From contig NZ_BOVL01000020.1 in assembly GCF_019972155.1 (NCBI RefSeq), positions 344,147 through 408,146 on the forward strand: a stretch of 64,000 bases of DNA, read 5' to 3'. Each line of letters starts with the position of its first letter. The first letter of the stretch is position 1. The notes under the pieces were generated by a model. The model had not been told where the DNA came from and ran no database searches. It worked only from the letters and a program-made list of their open reading frames with translations. Source of the DNA: Bradyrhizobium sp. RD5-C2 (GTDB lineage: Bacteria; Pseudomonadota; Alphaproteobacteria; Rhizobiales; Xanthobacteraceae). Positions 25,316 through 33,029 of this stretch are shown piece after piece. Both the position numbers and the translations under genes were made by a program.

Positions 25316-26358
25316 CACCTCGGCGCATGAACGGCTTCGGGCAGATGCGCGTAACCGCCGCCGGCCCGGATCTTCTTCTTCTGCGCCTCGACATCGATGC
25401 CGTAGATGCGCGCCGCGTTGAGGCCGAGGATCTTGGTCTTGGTCTCCATCGACAGCACCGAGCCGGTCTCCTTGGTGACGTCGGCTGGAATTTCGAACGC
25501 CATGAACTTGTCAATCAGCCATTTCGGGGTCCAGATGCCGTAATCGCTGCCGTACAGGATCTTGTCCGGACCGAGCCAGAACAACAGCTCGGAGATAACG
25601 TGGGCAAAATATCCCGGCCGCGAATGGATGAACGGTAAGGCGACCGCGAGACCGGCATAGACGTTGGTTTCCTGGGTAGCGATCCAGCAGAAATCATCCA
25701 GCCGCGGCAGGCCGCAATGCTCCACGATGAAGTTCAGATCCTGGAACGAGGTGGCGACATCGTCGATGTCGGCGACATCGAACGCATCCCGGTTCAACGG
25801 GATGATGGTCGGGCCCTTGTGGACGTGGATGTTCTTGATCCCGAGCTTCTGCGCCGCCTCGAGATACTGGTAGGACGCCTTGTCGGTCAGCTTGTAGCCC
25901 TTGGATTCACCACGCCATTCCGCGGTGTAGAGCTTGACGCCCTTGAGCTTGTGCTTATCCGACAGCGCGTGAAGCTCCTCGATGCCCTTGCTGCCGTCCC
26001 GCGGATCGAACGCGCCGTTCAGGATGAAGCGATCCGGGTGACTCTTCTTCATCGCCGAATTTCGCTCGGTGGTATTGAAGCCGTTCTTGTAGAAATCGGT
26101 GAGATAGGTCGGCTGCAGGATCGCCATGTCGTCATAGCCGGTGACGAACAGGTCGTCGAACATCGTCTTGGCGTCGTATTTCTCGAACTTCTCCTTGTCC
26201 CACTTCTCCGAGGGCGGGCTCAGATTCGAGTGATAGGCATAGAAGCACTCGATGAACTGCTTGCCGTGAATGTTCTTCTGGTTTGCCGGACTTCCGTCCC
26301 AGAAATGGGTGTGTCCGTCGATAACGAAAATCTCTTCACCCTTGGCCGTCCTGTACAT
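25315..26358 (-). CDS. Amidohydrolase family protein (amidohydrolase-2 type) of the monooxygenase cluster
   Basis: This 347-residue protein has a TIM-barrel metal site: VIDGHTHFWDG supplies the HxH pair, KNIHVHKG and FIVEHCGLP the later histidines, and YGSDYGIW the aspartate. Members hydrolyse or decarboxylate small carboxylates and amides. An amidohydrolase is repeatedly seen next to propane-type monooxygenase genes, but its exact role there is unclear to me. It lies 113 bases after the coupling-protein gene and is translationally linked to the downstream MIP18-like gene. Confidence 0.85.
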   Translation of the reverse strand: MYRTAKGEEIFVIDGHTHFWDGSPANQKNIHGKQFIECFYAYHSNLSPPSEKWDKEKFEKYDAKTMFDDLFVTGYDDMAILQPTYLTDFYKNGFNTTERNSAMKKSHPDRFILNGAFDPRDGSKGIEELHALSDKHKLKGVKLYTAEWRGESKGYKLTDKASYQYLEAAQKLGIKNIHVHKGPTIIPLNRDAFDVADIDDVATSFQDLNFIVEHCGLPRLDDFCWIATQETNVYAGLAVALPFIHSRPGYFAHVISELLFWLGPDKILYGSDYGIWTPKWLIDKFMAFEIPADVTKETGSVLSMETKTKILGLNAARIYGIDVEAQKKKIRAGGGYAHLPEAVHAPR

Positions 26359-26424
26359 GGCGTTCCTCCCGATCCGGCTGGATTTGTCTGTTGTTATGAC
26401 GCGCGGTGATTGATGCCGTCTGAT

Positions 26425-26455
26425 GGCCCTGGCCGGCTTCGCGCCGACCGGGGCC
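26425..26455 (-). other. Intercistronic hairpin between coupling-protein and amidohydrolase genes
   Basis: Thirteen-base arms GGCCCTGGCCGGC and GCCGACCGGGGCC pair around a TTCGC loop with one mismatch and one G-T pair. The stem follows the coupling-protein stop (26472) by about 17 bases, within the operon. It may stabilise the upstream monooxygenase message against 3' decay or reduce readthrough; there is no T-run. Confidence 0.5.
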
Positions 26456-26471
26456 TGGTCGCAGGCAGCCG

Positions 26472-26828
26472 TCAGACGATGTATTTCATCATCTCGTTCA
26501 TATCGCCGAACAGCATGACGGTGTTGTCGTCGATCATGACCATGCGGCCGTAATGCGTCGAGGTCGAGATCTCGAACAGATGCGGGGTCATGACCCGGCC
26601 GAGCTCTTCGGAAATCTCGTCCATCTTGAATTCCATCTTGCCGTCGCCATCGATACGGATCATCGCCGGCATGTAGGTCACCTTGATATGCTCGTGACGG
26701 CCCATGACTTCGGCGATGGCGCGCGCCTCGACGCTGTCATTCATGGTGACGCCGCATTGATGGGACACCGTGTCGTCGAACGTGATGTCTTTCATCGATT
26801 TGAAGATGTTGTCATTCTCGTGCAGCAT
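26472..26828 (-). CDS. prmD: Soluble diiron monooxygenase coupling/effector protein (PrmD/MmoB family)
   Basis: This 118-residue regulatory subunit belongs to the MmoB/DmpM family, which binds the hydroxylase and tunes oxygen and substrate access without a cofactor. Matching blocks are SHQCGVTMNDSVEARAIAEVM, IKVTYMPAMIRIDGDGKMEF and DEISEELGRVMTPHLFEISTSTHYGRMV. The ATG at 26828 is preceded by GGAGATCG. Longer upstream frames lack both the family sequence and a binding site. It follows the beta-subunit gene by 47 bases. Confidence 0.93.
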   Translation of the reverse strand: MLHENDNIFKSMKDITFDDTVSHQCGVTMNDSVEARAIAEVMGRHEHIKVTYMPAMIRIDGDGKMEFKMDEISEELGRVMTPHLFEISTSTHYGRMVMIDDNTVMLFGDMNEMMKYIV

Positions 26829-26875
26829 GTCGATCTCCTGAAGGAATGGGTTGTGACTGACGTTTAGCGGGCCGG

Positions 26876-27979
26876 TTACGAGGCGATGTTGACCGGCACG
26901 GTCAGACCGAGCTCGCCACCGATCCCCTTGATGCGGTTCTTGGCGTGGGCCAGGGCATCGGCGTATGCCGCGACCTTGACACGTGGCTGCGACCAGATCG
27001 GCTGCAGATGGTTGGCGGCGTCGAGCGCGAGATCGGCGTGCTTGACCAGCCACCTGTTGAACAGCGCGACGTTCTGCGCCGCATAGGTCGGATCGGTGCC
27101 GAGGATGTGGAACAGCTCGACGGTGTTGGCGAGGTTGCGTTCGTAGTCGGCCTCAGCCGCGGAAACGACGGCCGGCGTGATGAAGTCGTTTTGCGCGGAG
27201 GCCGCCTGCATCAGGAAGCCCGAGCGGAACAATTCGCCGACCAGCGGCTCGAACACCACGTTGGTAGCAAAATATTGCTCTAGATAGTCGTTCGAGCCCA
27301 TCACGGATTCGACCGACTTGCGCACACCCTGCCAGATCGGATCTTCGAGCCAGTGTTTCTTGCCTGCGGCGATGTCGAAGCCGGGAAGATCGAGGCCGAC
27401 CTCGCTCAGATAGAGCGTGATGCCTTGGGCGAAACGGAGCTTGTAGGACGAGTTGGTCAGGATCGCGTTGTTGACCATCTGCGTATAGCCGTAGCGCTGC
27501 GCCTGCATGGTCGACGTCCCGAGGCCGAACTCGGCATGCTTGTAGGCGCCAAGGTGGTTCTGCAGGATCTTGACCCAGGCGGGATCGAAGCGGGTCGGCG
27601 CGCCGGACTTCCGGCCGTTCTCGATGGTGTTCTGCACCATGCCGCAGATCGTCGACTGCCGCTGGTAGTGCGTACGCTCCCATTCCTGGTCGACGGCCCT
27701 GAACTTGTGCCAGTTCGAGCTCTTGGCCGCCGTCCAGTCCTTGGAATAGGTCGGCGTTCCGTCGGGGAAGGAGATGATCCAATCCTGCAGCAGATAGCGC
27801 TCCGGATCGGGCTGCACGTCGACCGTCATGTCCTCGTAATGGGTGGCCTTGCGACCCTTGGGCTCGAAGTAGTTGTACTTGCGGCTATCGGAACCCGGGA
27901 AGACCGCGGCCCCCGCTGCGCCGGATTTGGCGATCGCGACGGGTTTGGCTGCTGCTGCTCTGCTTGTCTGTGCGCTCAT
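26876..27979 (-). CDS. prmC: Soluble diiron monooxygenase hydroxylase, small (beta) subunit
   Basis: This 367-residue subunit matches PrmC/MimC-type beta chains: RKYNYFEPKGRKATHYEDMTVDVQPDPERYLLQDWI near the start, and a largely helical ferritin-like body with HLGAYKHAEFGLGTSTMQAQRYG. Beta subunits share the fold of the alpha chain but lack the full metal-ligand set, and pair with it in the (alpha beta)n hydroxylase. The gene lies between reductase and coupling-protein genes, in the alpha-reductase-beta-coupling order typical of the propane/acetone monooxygenase groups. Confidence 0.93.
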   Translation of the reverse strand: MSAQTSRAAAAKPVAIAKSGAAGAAVFPGSDSRKYNYFEPKGRKATHYEDMTVDVQPDPERYLLQDWIISFPDGTPTYSKDWTAAKSSNWHKFRAVDQEWERTHYQRQSTICGMVQNTIENGRKSGAPTRFDPAWVKILQNHLGAYKHAEFGLGTSTMQAQRYGYTQMVNNAILTNSSYKLRFAQGITLYLSEVGLDLPGFDIAAGKKHWLEDPIWQGVRKSVESVMGSNDYLEQYFATNVVFEPLVGELFRSGFLMQAASAQNDFITPAVVSAAEADYERNLANTVELFHILGTDPTYAAQNVALFNRWLVKHADLALDAANHLQPIWSQPRVKVAAYADALAHAKNRIKGIGGELGLTVPVNIAS

Positions 27980-28028
27980 GTCTCACTCCCTTTTGCCATT
28001 CTGTTCTGCGACGAACTTTTGAACGCCG

Positions 28029-29069
28029 TCATCGCACCGCCGGCGTAAACTTGTCGAAGTAGATGTGCTCCGGCTCGACGCCGTTCATTTGCAGGATGGG
28101 TAATACCGCGTCGATCATCGGCGTCGGCCCGCACGCATATGCGTCGATGGCACCGCACAATTTCTCCTGGCGCAGATGGCGCTGCACGACCTCGTGGATC
28201 AGCCCGGTCTCGCCGTCCCAGTCATCGCTCGCCTCGGCATGCGACAGCGCCGGCACGAATTTGAAGTCGTCGAGCCGCGCGGCAATCGCCGCGAGCTCCT
28301 CGAGATAGAACAGGTCGGCACGGGTGCGCGCGCCGTAGAAGAACCGCACCGGCCGCTGCTCGCCGCTGCCGATGTGATCGGCCAGGATCGACCACAGCGG
28401 CGACATGCCCGAACCGCCGCCAATCAGCAGCATCGGTCCCGGCCGCTCCTCGCGCCGGAAGCAGGTGCCGTAAGGTCCCTTGGCGGTCACCGCATCCCCG
28501 ACGCCGAGCTTCCCGTCGAGCTGGGCCGAGAACGCGCCGTTCGGGTATTTCTTGATGATAAAGCGGAGACGGGTTGCTTCAGACGGCGGGTTCGCCATCG
28601 AGAAGGCGCGCGTGATGGTGCCATCCTTCAGCGTCAGATCGACATACTGGCCGGCCCAGAACTTCATCGGTTTGTCGATGTCGATCTCCAGTAGCCTGAT
28701 GTCGGACGTCAGCACCGTCACATCGGCCACGCGGCCGTCAAACGCCTTCACCGCGATCGAGCGGCTGAGCAGGTCCTCGTCGTAGTTGAGCAGCTCGACG
28801 CTGATGTCGCTGAAGACATGAGTCCGGCACAGCAGCACGTGGCCGGTCTCGCTTTCGTAATCCGGCAAGGCAAAGGTCGAATATTTCAGCAACTCGATGT
28901 CGCCGTCGACCAGCCTGGACTTGCAGCTCCCGCACTGGCCTTCCTTGCAGCCATGCATCAGCGAGATGCTCTGGCGAAACGCCGCGTCGAGCACCGTCTC
29001 GCCCTCTTCCACTTCCATCTCGATGCCTACCGGCTCGAAGCGAACCTTATGAACCACCACGTCCGTCAT
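28029..29069 (-). CDS. prmB: Soluble diiron monooxygenase NADH reductase, 2Fe-2S and FAD
   Basis: This 346-residue electron-transfer subunit has a plant-type ferredoxin domain with cluster cysteines at about 41, 46, 49 (GCKEGQCGSCK) and 81. An FAD domain with the RAFSMANPP motif follows, then an NAD-binding domain with LIGGGSGMSPLWSIL. It passes electrons from NADH through FAD and the cluster to the diiron centre. Length is normal for the family. It sits 100 bases after the alpha-subunit gene and 49 before the beta-subunit gene. Confidence 0.94.
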   Translation of the reverse strand: MTDVVVHKVRFEPVGIEMEVEEGETVLDAAFRQSISLMHGCKEGQCGSCKSRLVDGDIELLKYSTFALPDYESETGHVLLCRTHVFSDISVELLNYDEDLLSRSIAVKAFDGRVADVTVLTSDIRLLEIDIDKPMKFWAGQYVDLTLKDGTITRAFSMANPPSEATRLRFIIKKYPNGAFSAQLDGKLGVGDAVTAKGPYGTCFRREERPGPMLLIGGGSGMSPLWSILADHIGSGEQRPVRFFYGARTRADLFYLEELAAIAARLDDFKFVPALSHAEASDDWDGETGLIHEVVQRHLRQEKLCGAIDAYACGPTPMIDAVLPILQMNGVEPEHIYFDKFTPAVR

Positions 29070-29169
29070 CGTCCCCGCCTTGTCGTCACGGCAATTGAAC
29101 AGAACAGCCGGACCTTCGCCGGCCGCCGGCAGGAGGGACCGCGAAACGCGGCCCCTCCCGTCGTCACGT

Positions 29170-30840
29170 TTAGTGGCAGGGGTTGATCTTGAAGCCCTTG
29201 CGATACTCGGTCGTCGCGACCTCGCGTTCGGCCGGCGAGAGCGCCCGGAAGCCGCGCAACGGACTGCCGAGCGTGTGGCCGCGCACGTGATCGAGCGTCC
29301 ACATGTCCTTGGCGTCGAAGCGCAGATGCGGCTGTGCGATCATGGTCTTGCCGTCAGGCCTGACAAAGCCGAGATCCTTGATCGCGTCGGCGACATCCCA
29401 GCCGTGGTAGCAATCTTCCCATTCGCGGCGGCCGCTGAAGCGGCCCATCGCCGGCGTCGCCCGCCCCTCATATTCGGCGGCGAATGCCACCTTGTGGGTC
29501 CAGCGGCACCCTTCCGAGCAATAAGTGTAGATCTTGCCATCGACCTCGTCGCAAACGAAGTCTTCGCGGATCAGGCACGGCACCATGCAGCTCCAGCACC
29601 GGTGCGGGTACACGTAGCCCACATCGCTGTTGAACAGGATGTTGGTCTCGCCGGGCACGCTGAGCTTGGCGTGCCACTTCCAGAAGTCGCCGAATTCGGC
29701 GTACCAACCCGGATATTTGTGCTCGAACCACTCGAAGTCACGCTCGGTCTGGGCCTCGATGCGCCAGAAGTTCACCGACCAGCCGACCGTGAAGAACTGC
29801 GCGGTCTTGTGAACGTAGTTCTTCTTGACGATCCGGTCCCAGGCGGCCGCGACGTCGTCGTGGTGGATCTTGATGCCGTACTTCTCGAGCGGCAACATGT
29901 AGGTCCGGTAGTAGTCCTCGTAGATCCAGCGATGCCAGAGCTCCGCGTAGGACTCCTTGTTCTTGTCGCGGTTGGTCGTGCCGTACTCGATGAAGGTGCC
30001 GATCGCGGCGTCGACGATCGCATGGTTCTGCCAGAAGGCGTATTTCAGGTCACGTTCCAGCAATTGATGGTTCGACGGATCGTTGATCATCGCCATCAGC
30101 ATCGAGTGGCCGTTGCCGATATGGCGGGATTCGTCCGACTGAACCGACAGGAACACGGTCGGCAGCGCGTAGTCGCCGTTACGGGCGGCTTCCGAGGGCA
30201 TCGCCACGAACAGGGTGTTGGTGAAAGCGGTCTCCGCGACCACGGTCAGGTAGACGTTGGCGGCGGTGATCGCGTCACCGGTCAGGAAGCCTTCGGCAAA
30301 CTGGCGGCCGATCGTGGTCGCATAGCACTTGCCGAACGCGGCTTCGGTGATATCGAACCCGGCGGGATCGATATAGTTCTCCATGTACCACTTTTTGAGG
30401 TTCATCTGGATCGTCGAGTGGCGGAACTCGTCGACCATCTGCATAGTGAAGCCGGTGCGGAGTTCCTCGCCGGGCGCCAGCCGCCCGACCATCGCCATCG
30501 AGCGCGCCGCCGAGATCTCCGGGAACGGGATGATCGCCAGGAACAGTTTCATCCACTCGACCCAGCGCGGCTCGACGTTGCGGAACATGTCGCCGCGCAA
30601 TGCGGCATCCAGCGCGCCGTAGACGCGGTTGTCCTTCTCCTCCTGCATCGGAAAGTAGGACCGCAGCACCTGCTTCATCGGGTCACGCGGCGTCTTCGAG
30701 ATCTTGTAGTCGGTTGGGAAGGTCATCGCCTCCTGCACGTAGCTTGGCGTCCAGCCAAGGTCCGCGACGCGGTTGGCCGCTTCAGCGATGCTGATGCCCT
30801 TCTGCGCGGTTATCTTGTTCAATGTCAGACTTGCAGTCAT
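29170..30840 (-). CDS. prmA: Soluble diiron monooxygenase hydroxylase, large (alpha) subunit, propane/acetone/phenol monooxygenase type
   Basis: This 556-residue catalytic subunit keeps the complete diiron ligand set: Glu108, Glu138 and His141 (DEFRH), Glu203, and Glu237 and His240 (DESRH). The spacing is the same as in methane monooxygenase, offset by six residues. The opening MTASLTLNKITAQKGISIAEA and the gene order place it among the PrmA/MimA-like hydroxylases, which insert oxygen into propane (2-position), acetone, phenol or related molecules. The ATG at 30840 follows GGAGCTGG; a longer frame begins 12 codons earlier without a binding site. The small-substrate specificity (propane, acetone or another) cannot be decided from the sequence alone. 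Confidence 0.95.
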   Translation of the reverse strand: MTASLTLNKITAQKGISIAEAANRVADLGWTPSYVQEAMTFPTDYKISKTPRDPMKQVLRSYFPMQEEKDNRVYGALDAALRGDMFRNVEPRWVEWMKLFLAIIPFPEISAARSMAMVGRLAPGEELRTGFTMQMVDEFRHSTIQMNLKKWYMENYIDPAGFDITEAAFGKCYATTIGRQFAEGFLTGDAITAANVYLTVVAETAFTNTLFVAMPSEAARNGDYALPTVFLSVQSDESRHIGNGHSMLMAMINDPSNHQLLERDLKYAFWQNHAIVDAAIGTFIEYGTTNRDKNKESYAELWHRWIYEDYYRTYMLPLEKYGIKIHHDDVAAAWDRIVKKNYVHKTAQFFTVGWSVNFWRIEAQTERDFEWFEHKYPGWYAEFGDFWKWHAKLSVPGETNILFNSDVGYVYPHRCWSCMVPCLIREDFVCDEVDGKIYTYCSEGCRWTHKVAFAAEYEGRATPAMGRFSGRREWEDCYHGWDVADAIKDLGFVRPDGKTMIAQPHLRFDAKDMWTLDHVRGHTLGSPLRGFRALSPAEREVATTEYRKGFKINPCH

Positions 30841-30889
30841 TTCCAGCTCCTTTGAACGTTGCGTTGCTTCCGGCATTTTCGCTTTTGAT

Positions 30890-30907
30890 CAGAGGTCAAA
30901 ACCTCTG
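30890..30907 (-). other. Hairpin upstream of the hydroxylase alpha gene
   Basis: CAGAGGT and ACCTCTG form a perfect 7-bp stem with a CAAA loop in the 152-base gap between the 77-residue gene and the alpha-subunit gene. No -24/-12 or clear -35/-10 element was seen in this gap. The stem may be a processing site that separates the adh/small-protein portion of the message from the monooxygenase portion. Confidence 0.4.
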
Positions 30908-30992
30908 GTTCGTTCCGTGAAATCCTCGGCGGCAAAACTCACTTTGAGTCCGTTAAATGGATTGATCGATCTGCTGACTTCGTCGTTCCTCG

Positions 30993-31226
30993 TCACGCTC
31001 CGCTGGCCGGTTTGATGAGAGGTTTTCCTTCGGCGACGAATTTCGCCGAGAGAACCAGTGCGCCCGTGGCGAAATCCTTGCCGTGAGCGGCGATCATCGC
31101 CTCCGCGATCTCGGCAAGCTGGATGAAGAAGGCGTCCTTCGACCTGTCTTCCTCGCTCATGACCGGTTGCGGAGACGGCATTTGCCTCTGGTCTTCTGAT
31201 GCAATCATGGTCGCCTCGCTTGTCAT
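30993..31226 (-). CDS. Small conserved-looking protein of the monooxygenase operon (unknown)
   Basis: I do not recognise this 77-residue protein. The ATG at 31226 forms an ATGA overlap with the stop of the preceding gene, which supports translation. The acidic N-terminal part (about 30 residues) is followed by DAFFIQLAEIAEAMIAAHGKDFATGALVLSAKFVAEGKPL, predicted to be mostly helical with no membrane segment. A second ATG at 31208 is an alternative start. It lies between the alcohol dehydrogenase and hydroxylase genes and has no cysteine, so it is not an obvious metal-cluster protein. It could be a small binding partner of the hydroxylase or dehydrogenase. Confidence 0.6.
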   Translation of the reverse strand: MTSEATMIASEDQRQMPSPQPVMSEEDRSKDAFFIQLAEIAEAMIAAHGKDFATGALVLSAKFVAEGKPLIKPASGA

Positions 31227-31648
31227 GCGTGCCCCGAACGTTCGTGTTCGCCGGGCGACGGACCGTCGTCGATCTCGCGCAGCGACGTGTTGAGCCACTC
31301 GCGCTCGGCCAGCAGGCGCCGATGCTCCTCCCGGACCACCTCCAGCCGTGCGATCGCCCGTTCCAGCTCCTCATGCGCTTCAGGCCCGGCTTCGGCCCGC
31401 GCCGCGCCACGCACGGCGCAGGCGAGCTCGATTTCGGCACCGCCGCGGGCGTGTTCGTTGGTGATCTGCCGCTCGTTGTTGTCGACCATCTCATCGATCA
31501 CCTTGTCCCGAGCGATCATCCGATCGCGGGCGCGCCGCAGTTCGGCCGCTTCCCCGGCGGTGATCTGTGGCCTTTGCGGGCTGTCGTCTGTCACTCGCGC
31601 CACTCTCGCTCGACGATCCGGACTGATGTTCTGCATCTCGCGGCACAT
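31223..31648 (-). CDS. Small coiled-coil protein of the monooxygenase operon (unknown)
   Basis: I do not recognise this 141-residue protein. It is highly charged and rich in Arg, Glu and Ala, with two long helical stretches (AGEAAELRRARDRMIARDKVIDEMVDNNERQI and HEELERAIARLEVVREEHRRLLAEREWLN) that look like coiled coil. The first ATG (31648) directly abuts AGGAG, too close for a normal site, so the second at 31636 may be the true start. It begins 3 bases after the alcohol dehydrogenase stop and overlaps the next small gene by an ATGA, so it belongs to the operon. Confidence 0.6.
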   Translation of the reverse strand: MCREMQNISPDRRARVARVTDDSPQRPQITAGEAAELRRARDRMIARDKVIDEMVDNNERQITNEHARGGAEIELACAVRGAARAEAGPEAHEELERAIARLEVVREEHRRLLAEREWLNTSLREIDDGPSPGEHERSGHA

Positions 31649-31651
31649 CTC

Positions 31652-32695
31652 CTAGGGGATCAGCACCGCGCGGCCATGGATGCGTCCATGATGCAGATCA
31701 TGAAGCGCCTCGTTGGCCTGGCTGAGCCGGTATTCCCTGGTGTGGAGTTCTACGAGGCCGCGATCCGCGAGCGCCATCAGCTCGACCAGTTCGGCATAGG
31801 TGCCGACCAGATTGCCGACGATCGTCTTTTCCGACGTGATCATGTCGATGGTCGGGATATCGATCTTCCCACCATAGCCTACGATGTAGTAGGAGCCGGC
31901 GTTCGCCGTCATCGACAGGCCCCTGGCGACGGCCTCGCCCTCCCCGACGAAGTCGATCACGGCTTCTGCGCCACGCCCACCCGTCAACGCCAGAACGGCC
32001 TCGACCTCGTTGCCGTCGGCCTTCACGAGATGATGCGCGCCGCACTTCTTGGCGAGCTCGAGCGAGTCTGCGGCGCGATCGATCACGATGATCTCGGCCG
32101 CGCAGAGCGCAGCCAGAACCTGGATGCCGATATGGCCTAGCCCGCCCGCGCCGATCACGGCGACATATTCGCCCGGCAGCAGATGTCGGGATGCCTTCTT
32201 GGCGGCGCGATAGGCCGTGAGGCCGGCGTCGGTGTAGGGAGCAACATCCTTTGGCGCGAGCGACTTCGGCAGCTTGATCAGGGAGCGCTGACCGGTCAGC
32301 AGATATTGCGCATAGCCGCCGTTGGCGTTGATACCGGGGAACGAGCTGTCCAGCGCGTGCATGTCGTCGCCGCGGCGGCATGCCAGACAATGCCCGCTGG
32401 TCACGAGCGGATGGCAGATCACGCTGTCGCCAACCTTGACCCCTTCGACCCCCGGCCCGATCGCTTCGACCCAGCCGGCGTTCTCGTGACCCATGATGTA
32501 AGGCAGCTTGACGTCGACCTTGCTGCGCCAGATGCCTTCGACGATATGCAGGTCCGTGCGGCAGACGCCGGCGCCGCCGATGCGCACGATCACGTCCATC
32601 GGGCGCGAGATCTTCGGATCGGTCACGTCTTCGAACCTGACGAACTCCTTCGCCGTCAGCTTCTCGTCGAACTCATGAAGCACCGCCGCTTTCAT
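31652..32695 (-). CDS. Zinc-dependent alcohol dehydrogenase, MDR family, first gene of the monooxygenase operon
   Basis: This 347-residue NAD-dependent enzyme should oxidise the alcohol formed by the monooxygenase. The catalytic zinc residues are Cys in GVCRTDLH, His-Glu in GHENAG, and apparently Asp in YTDAGLTAY, the arrangement known from Rhodococcus ruber ADH-A, a secondary-alcohol dehydrogenase; this fits 2-propanol as substrate. The nucleotide motif is GAGGLGHIG. The structural zinc lobe is incomplete: the GHCLAC region keeps only two of the four usual cysteines (first and fourth replaced by Ser and Ala). It is the promoter-proximal gene, about 60 bases from a sigma-54 promoter. Confidence 0.9.
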   Translation of the reverse strand: MKAAVLHEFDEKLTAKEFVRFEDVTDPKISRPMDVIVRIGGAGVCRTDLHIVEGIWRSKVDVKLPYIMGHENAGWVEAIGPGVEGVKVGDSVICHPLVTSGHCLACRRGDDMHALDSSFPGINANGGYAQYLLTGQRSLIKLPKSLAPKDVAPYTDAGLTAYRAAKKASRHLLPGEYVAVIGAGGLGHIGIQVLAALCAAEIIVIDRAADSLELAKKCGAHHLVKADGNEVEAVLALTGGRGAEAVIDFVGEGEAVARGLSMTANAGSYYIVGYGGKIDIPTIDMITSEKTIVGNLVGTYAELVELMALADRGLVELHTREYRLSQANEALHDLHHGRIHGRAVLIP

Positions 32696-32763
32696 TGAAA
32701 ACGCCTCCCCGAAAATTTTTTATTCTGTCGATCGGATGCGATCGCCATCCCGCCGAAGAAGTC

Positions 32764-32779
32764 AGCAAGGGCTGTGCCA
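32764..32779 (-). promoter_or_regulatory. Sigma-54 (-24/-12) promoter of the adh-monooxygenase operon
   Basis: Read on the minus strand the sequence is TGGCACAGCCCTTGCT, agreeing with the consensus TGGCACG-N4-TTGCW at all but one fixed position. The GG and GC elements are separated by exactly 10 bases as required. Transcription should start near 32753, leaving a leader of about 58 bases before the alcohol dehydrogenase ATG. The presence of two sigma-54 activator genes at the ends of the operon supports this call. Confidence 0.88.
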
Positions 32780-32820
32780 AGCGAACAAAGGCCTGATCTT
32801 CCTATCGTTCTTGCGATCGC

Positions 32821-32836
32821 CGGCGCGCGCGCGCCG
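32821..32836. repeat. 16-base CG palindrome between activator site and promoter
   Basis: CGGCGCGCGCGCGCCG is perfectly self-complementary and alternates purine and pyrimidine over most of its length. It lies between the 23-base palindrome and the -24 element. A structural role is possible; it may also be a chance product of high GC content. Confidence 0.4.
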
Positions 32837-32863
32837 ATCCGCCTCGGAGCAAGCTTTGCGTGC

Positions 32864-32886
32864 AACTGTTCCGAGTCGGAACAGTT
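32864..32886. promoter_or_regulatory. Perfect 23-base palindrome, probable upstream activating site
   Basis: AACTGTTCCGA, one central G, then TCGGAACAGTT: an uninterrupted inverted repeat with 11-base arms. Its centre is about 98 bases upstream of the -24 element of the adh promoter, the normal position for a sigma-54 enhancer site. It is the best candidate for binding by one or both flanking activators. I saw no second copy in the window. Confidence 0.8.
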
Positions 32887-33029
32887 CGATGAGCGCGATG
32901 ACGACTGCACCGAAATTTGGATTTTCAACTGCTTGATCTATGATCGTCAAAACTGCGTCGCGCGAACGGCACGAGCCGAGCGACGCAACCAAGAGGAAAT
33001 CGCCAAGCCGCACTCCGGGAGGAGCCAGA

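Larger units (their letters stand above)
32696..33029. other. Divergent regulatory region between the monooxygenase operon and its activator gene
   Basis: These 334 bases hold the sigma-54 promoter for the minus-strand operon (32764-32779), a 16-base CG palindrome (32821-32836) and the 23-base upstream palindrome (32864-32886). No promoter could be assigned with confidence to the plus-strand activator gene. Confidence 0.7.

Noticed and set aside
32940-33029. Upstream in-frame extension of the second sigma-54 activator
   Set aside because: The ATG at 32940 lacks a ribosome binding site, whereas 33030 follows GGGAGGAGCC; the extra 30 residues look like translated leader.
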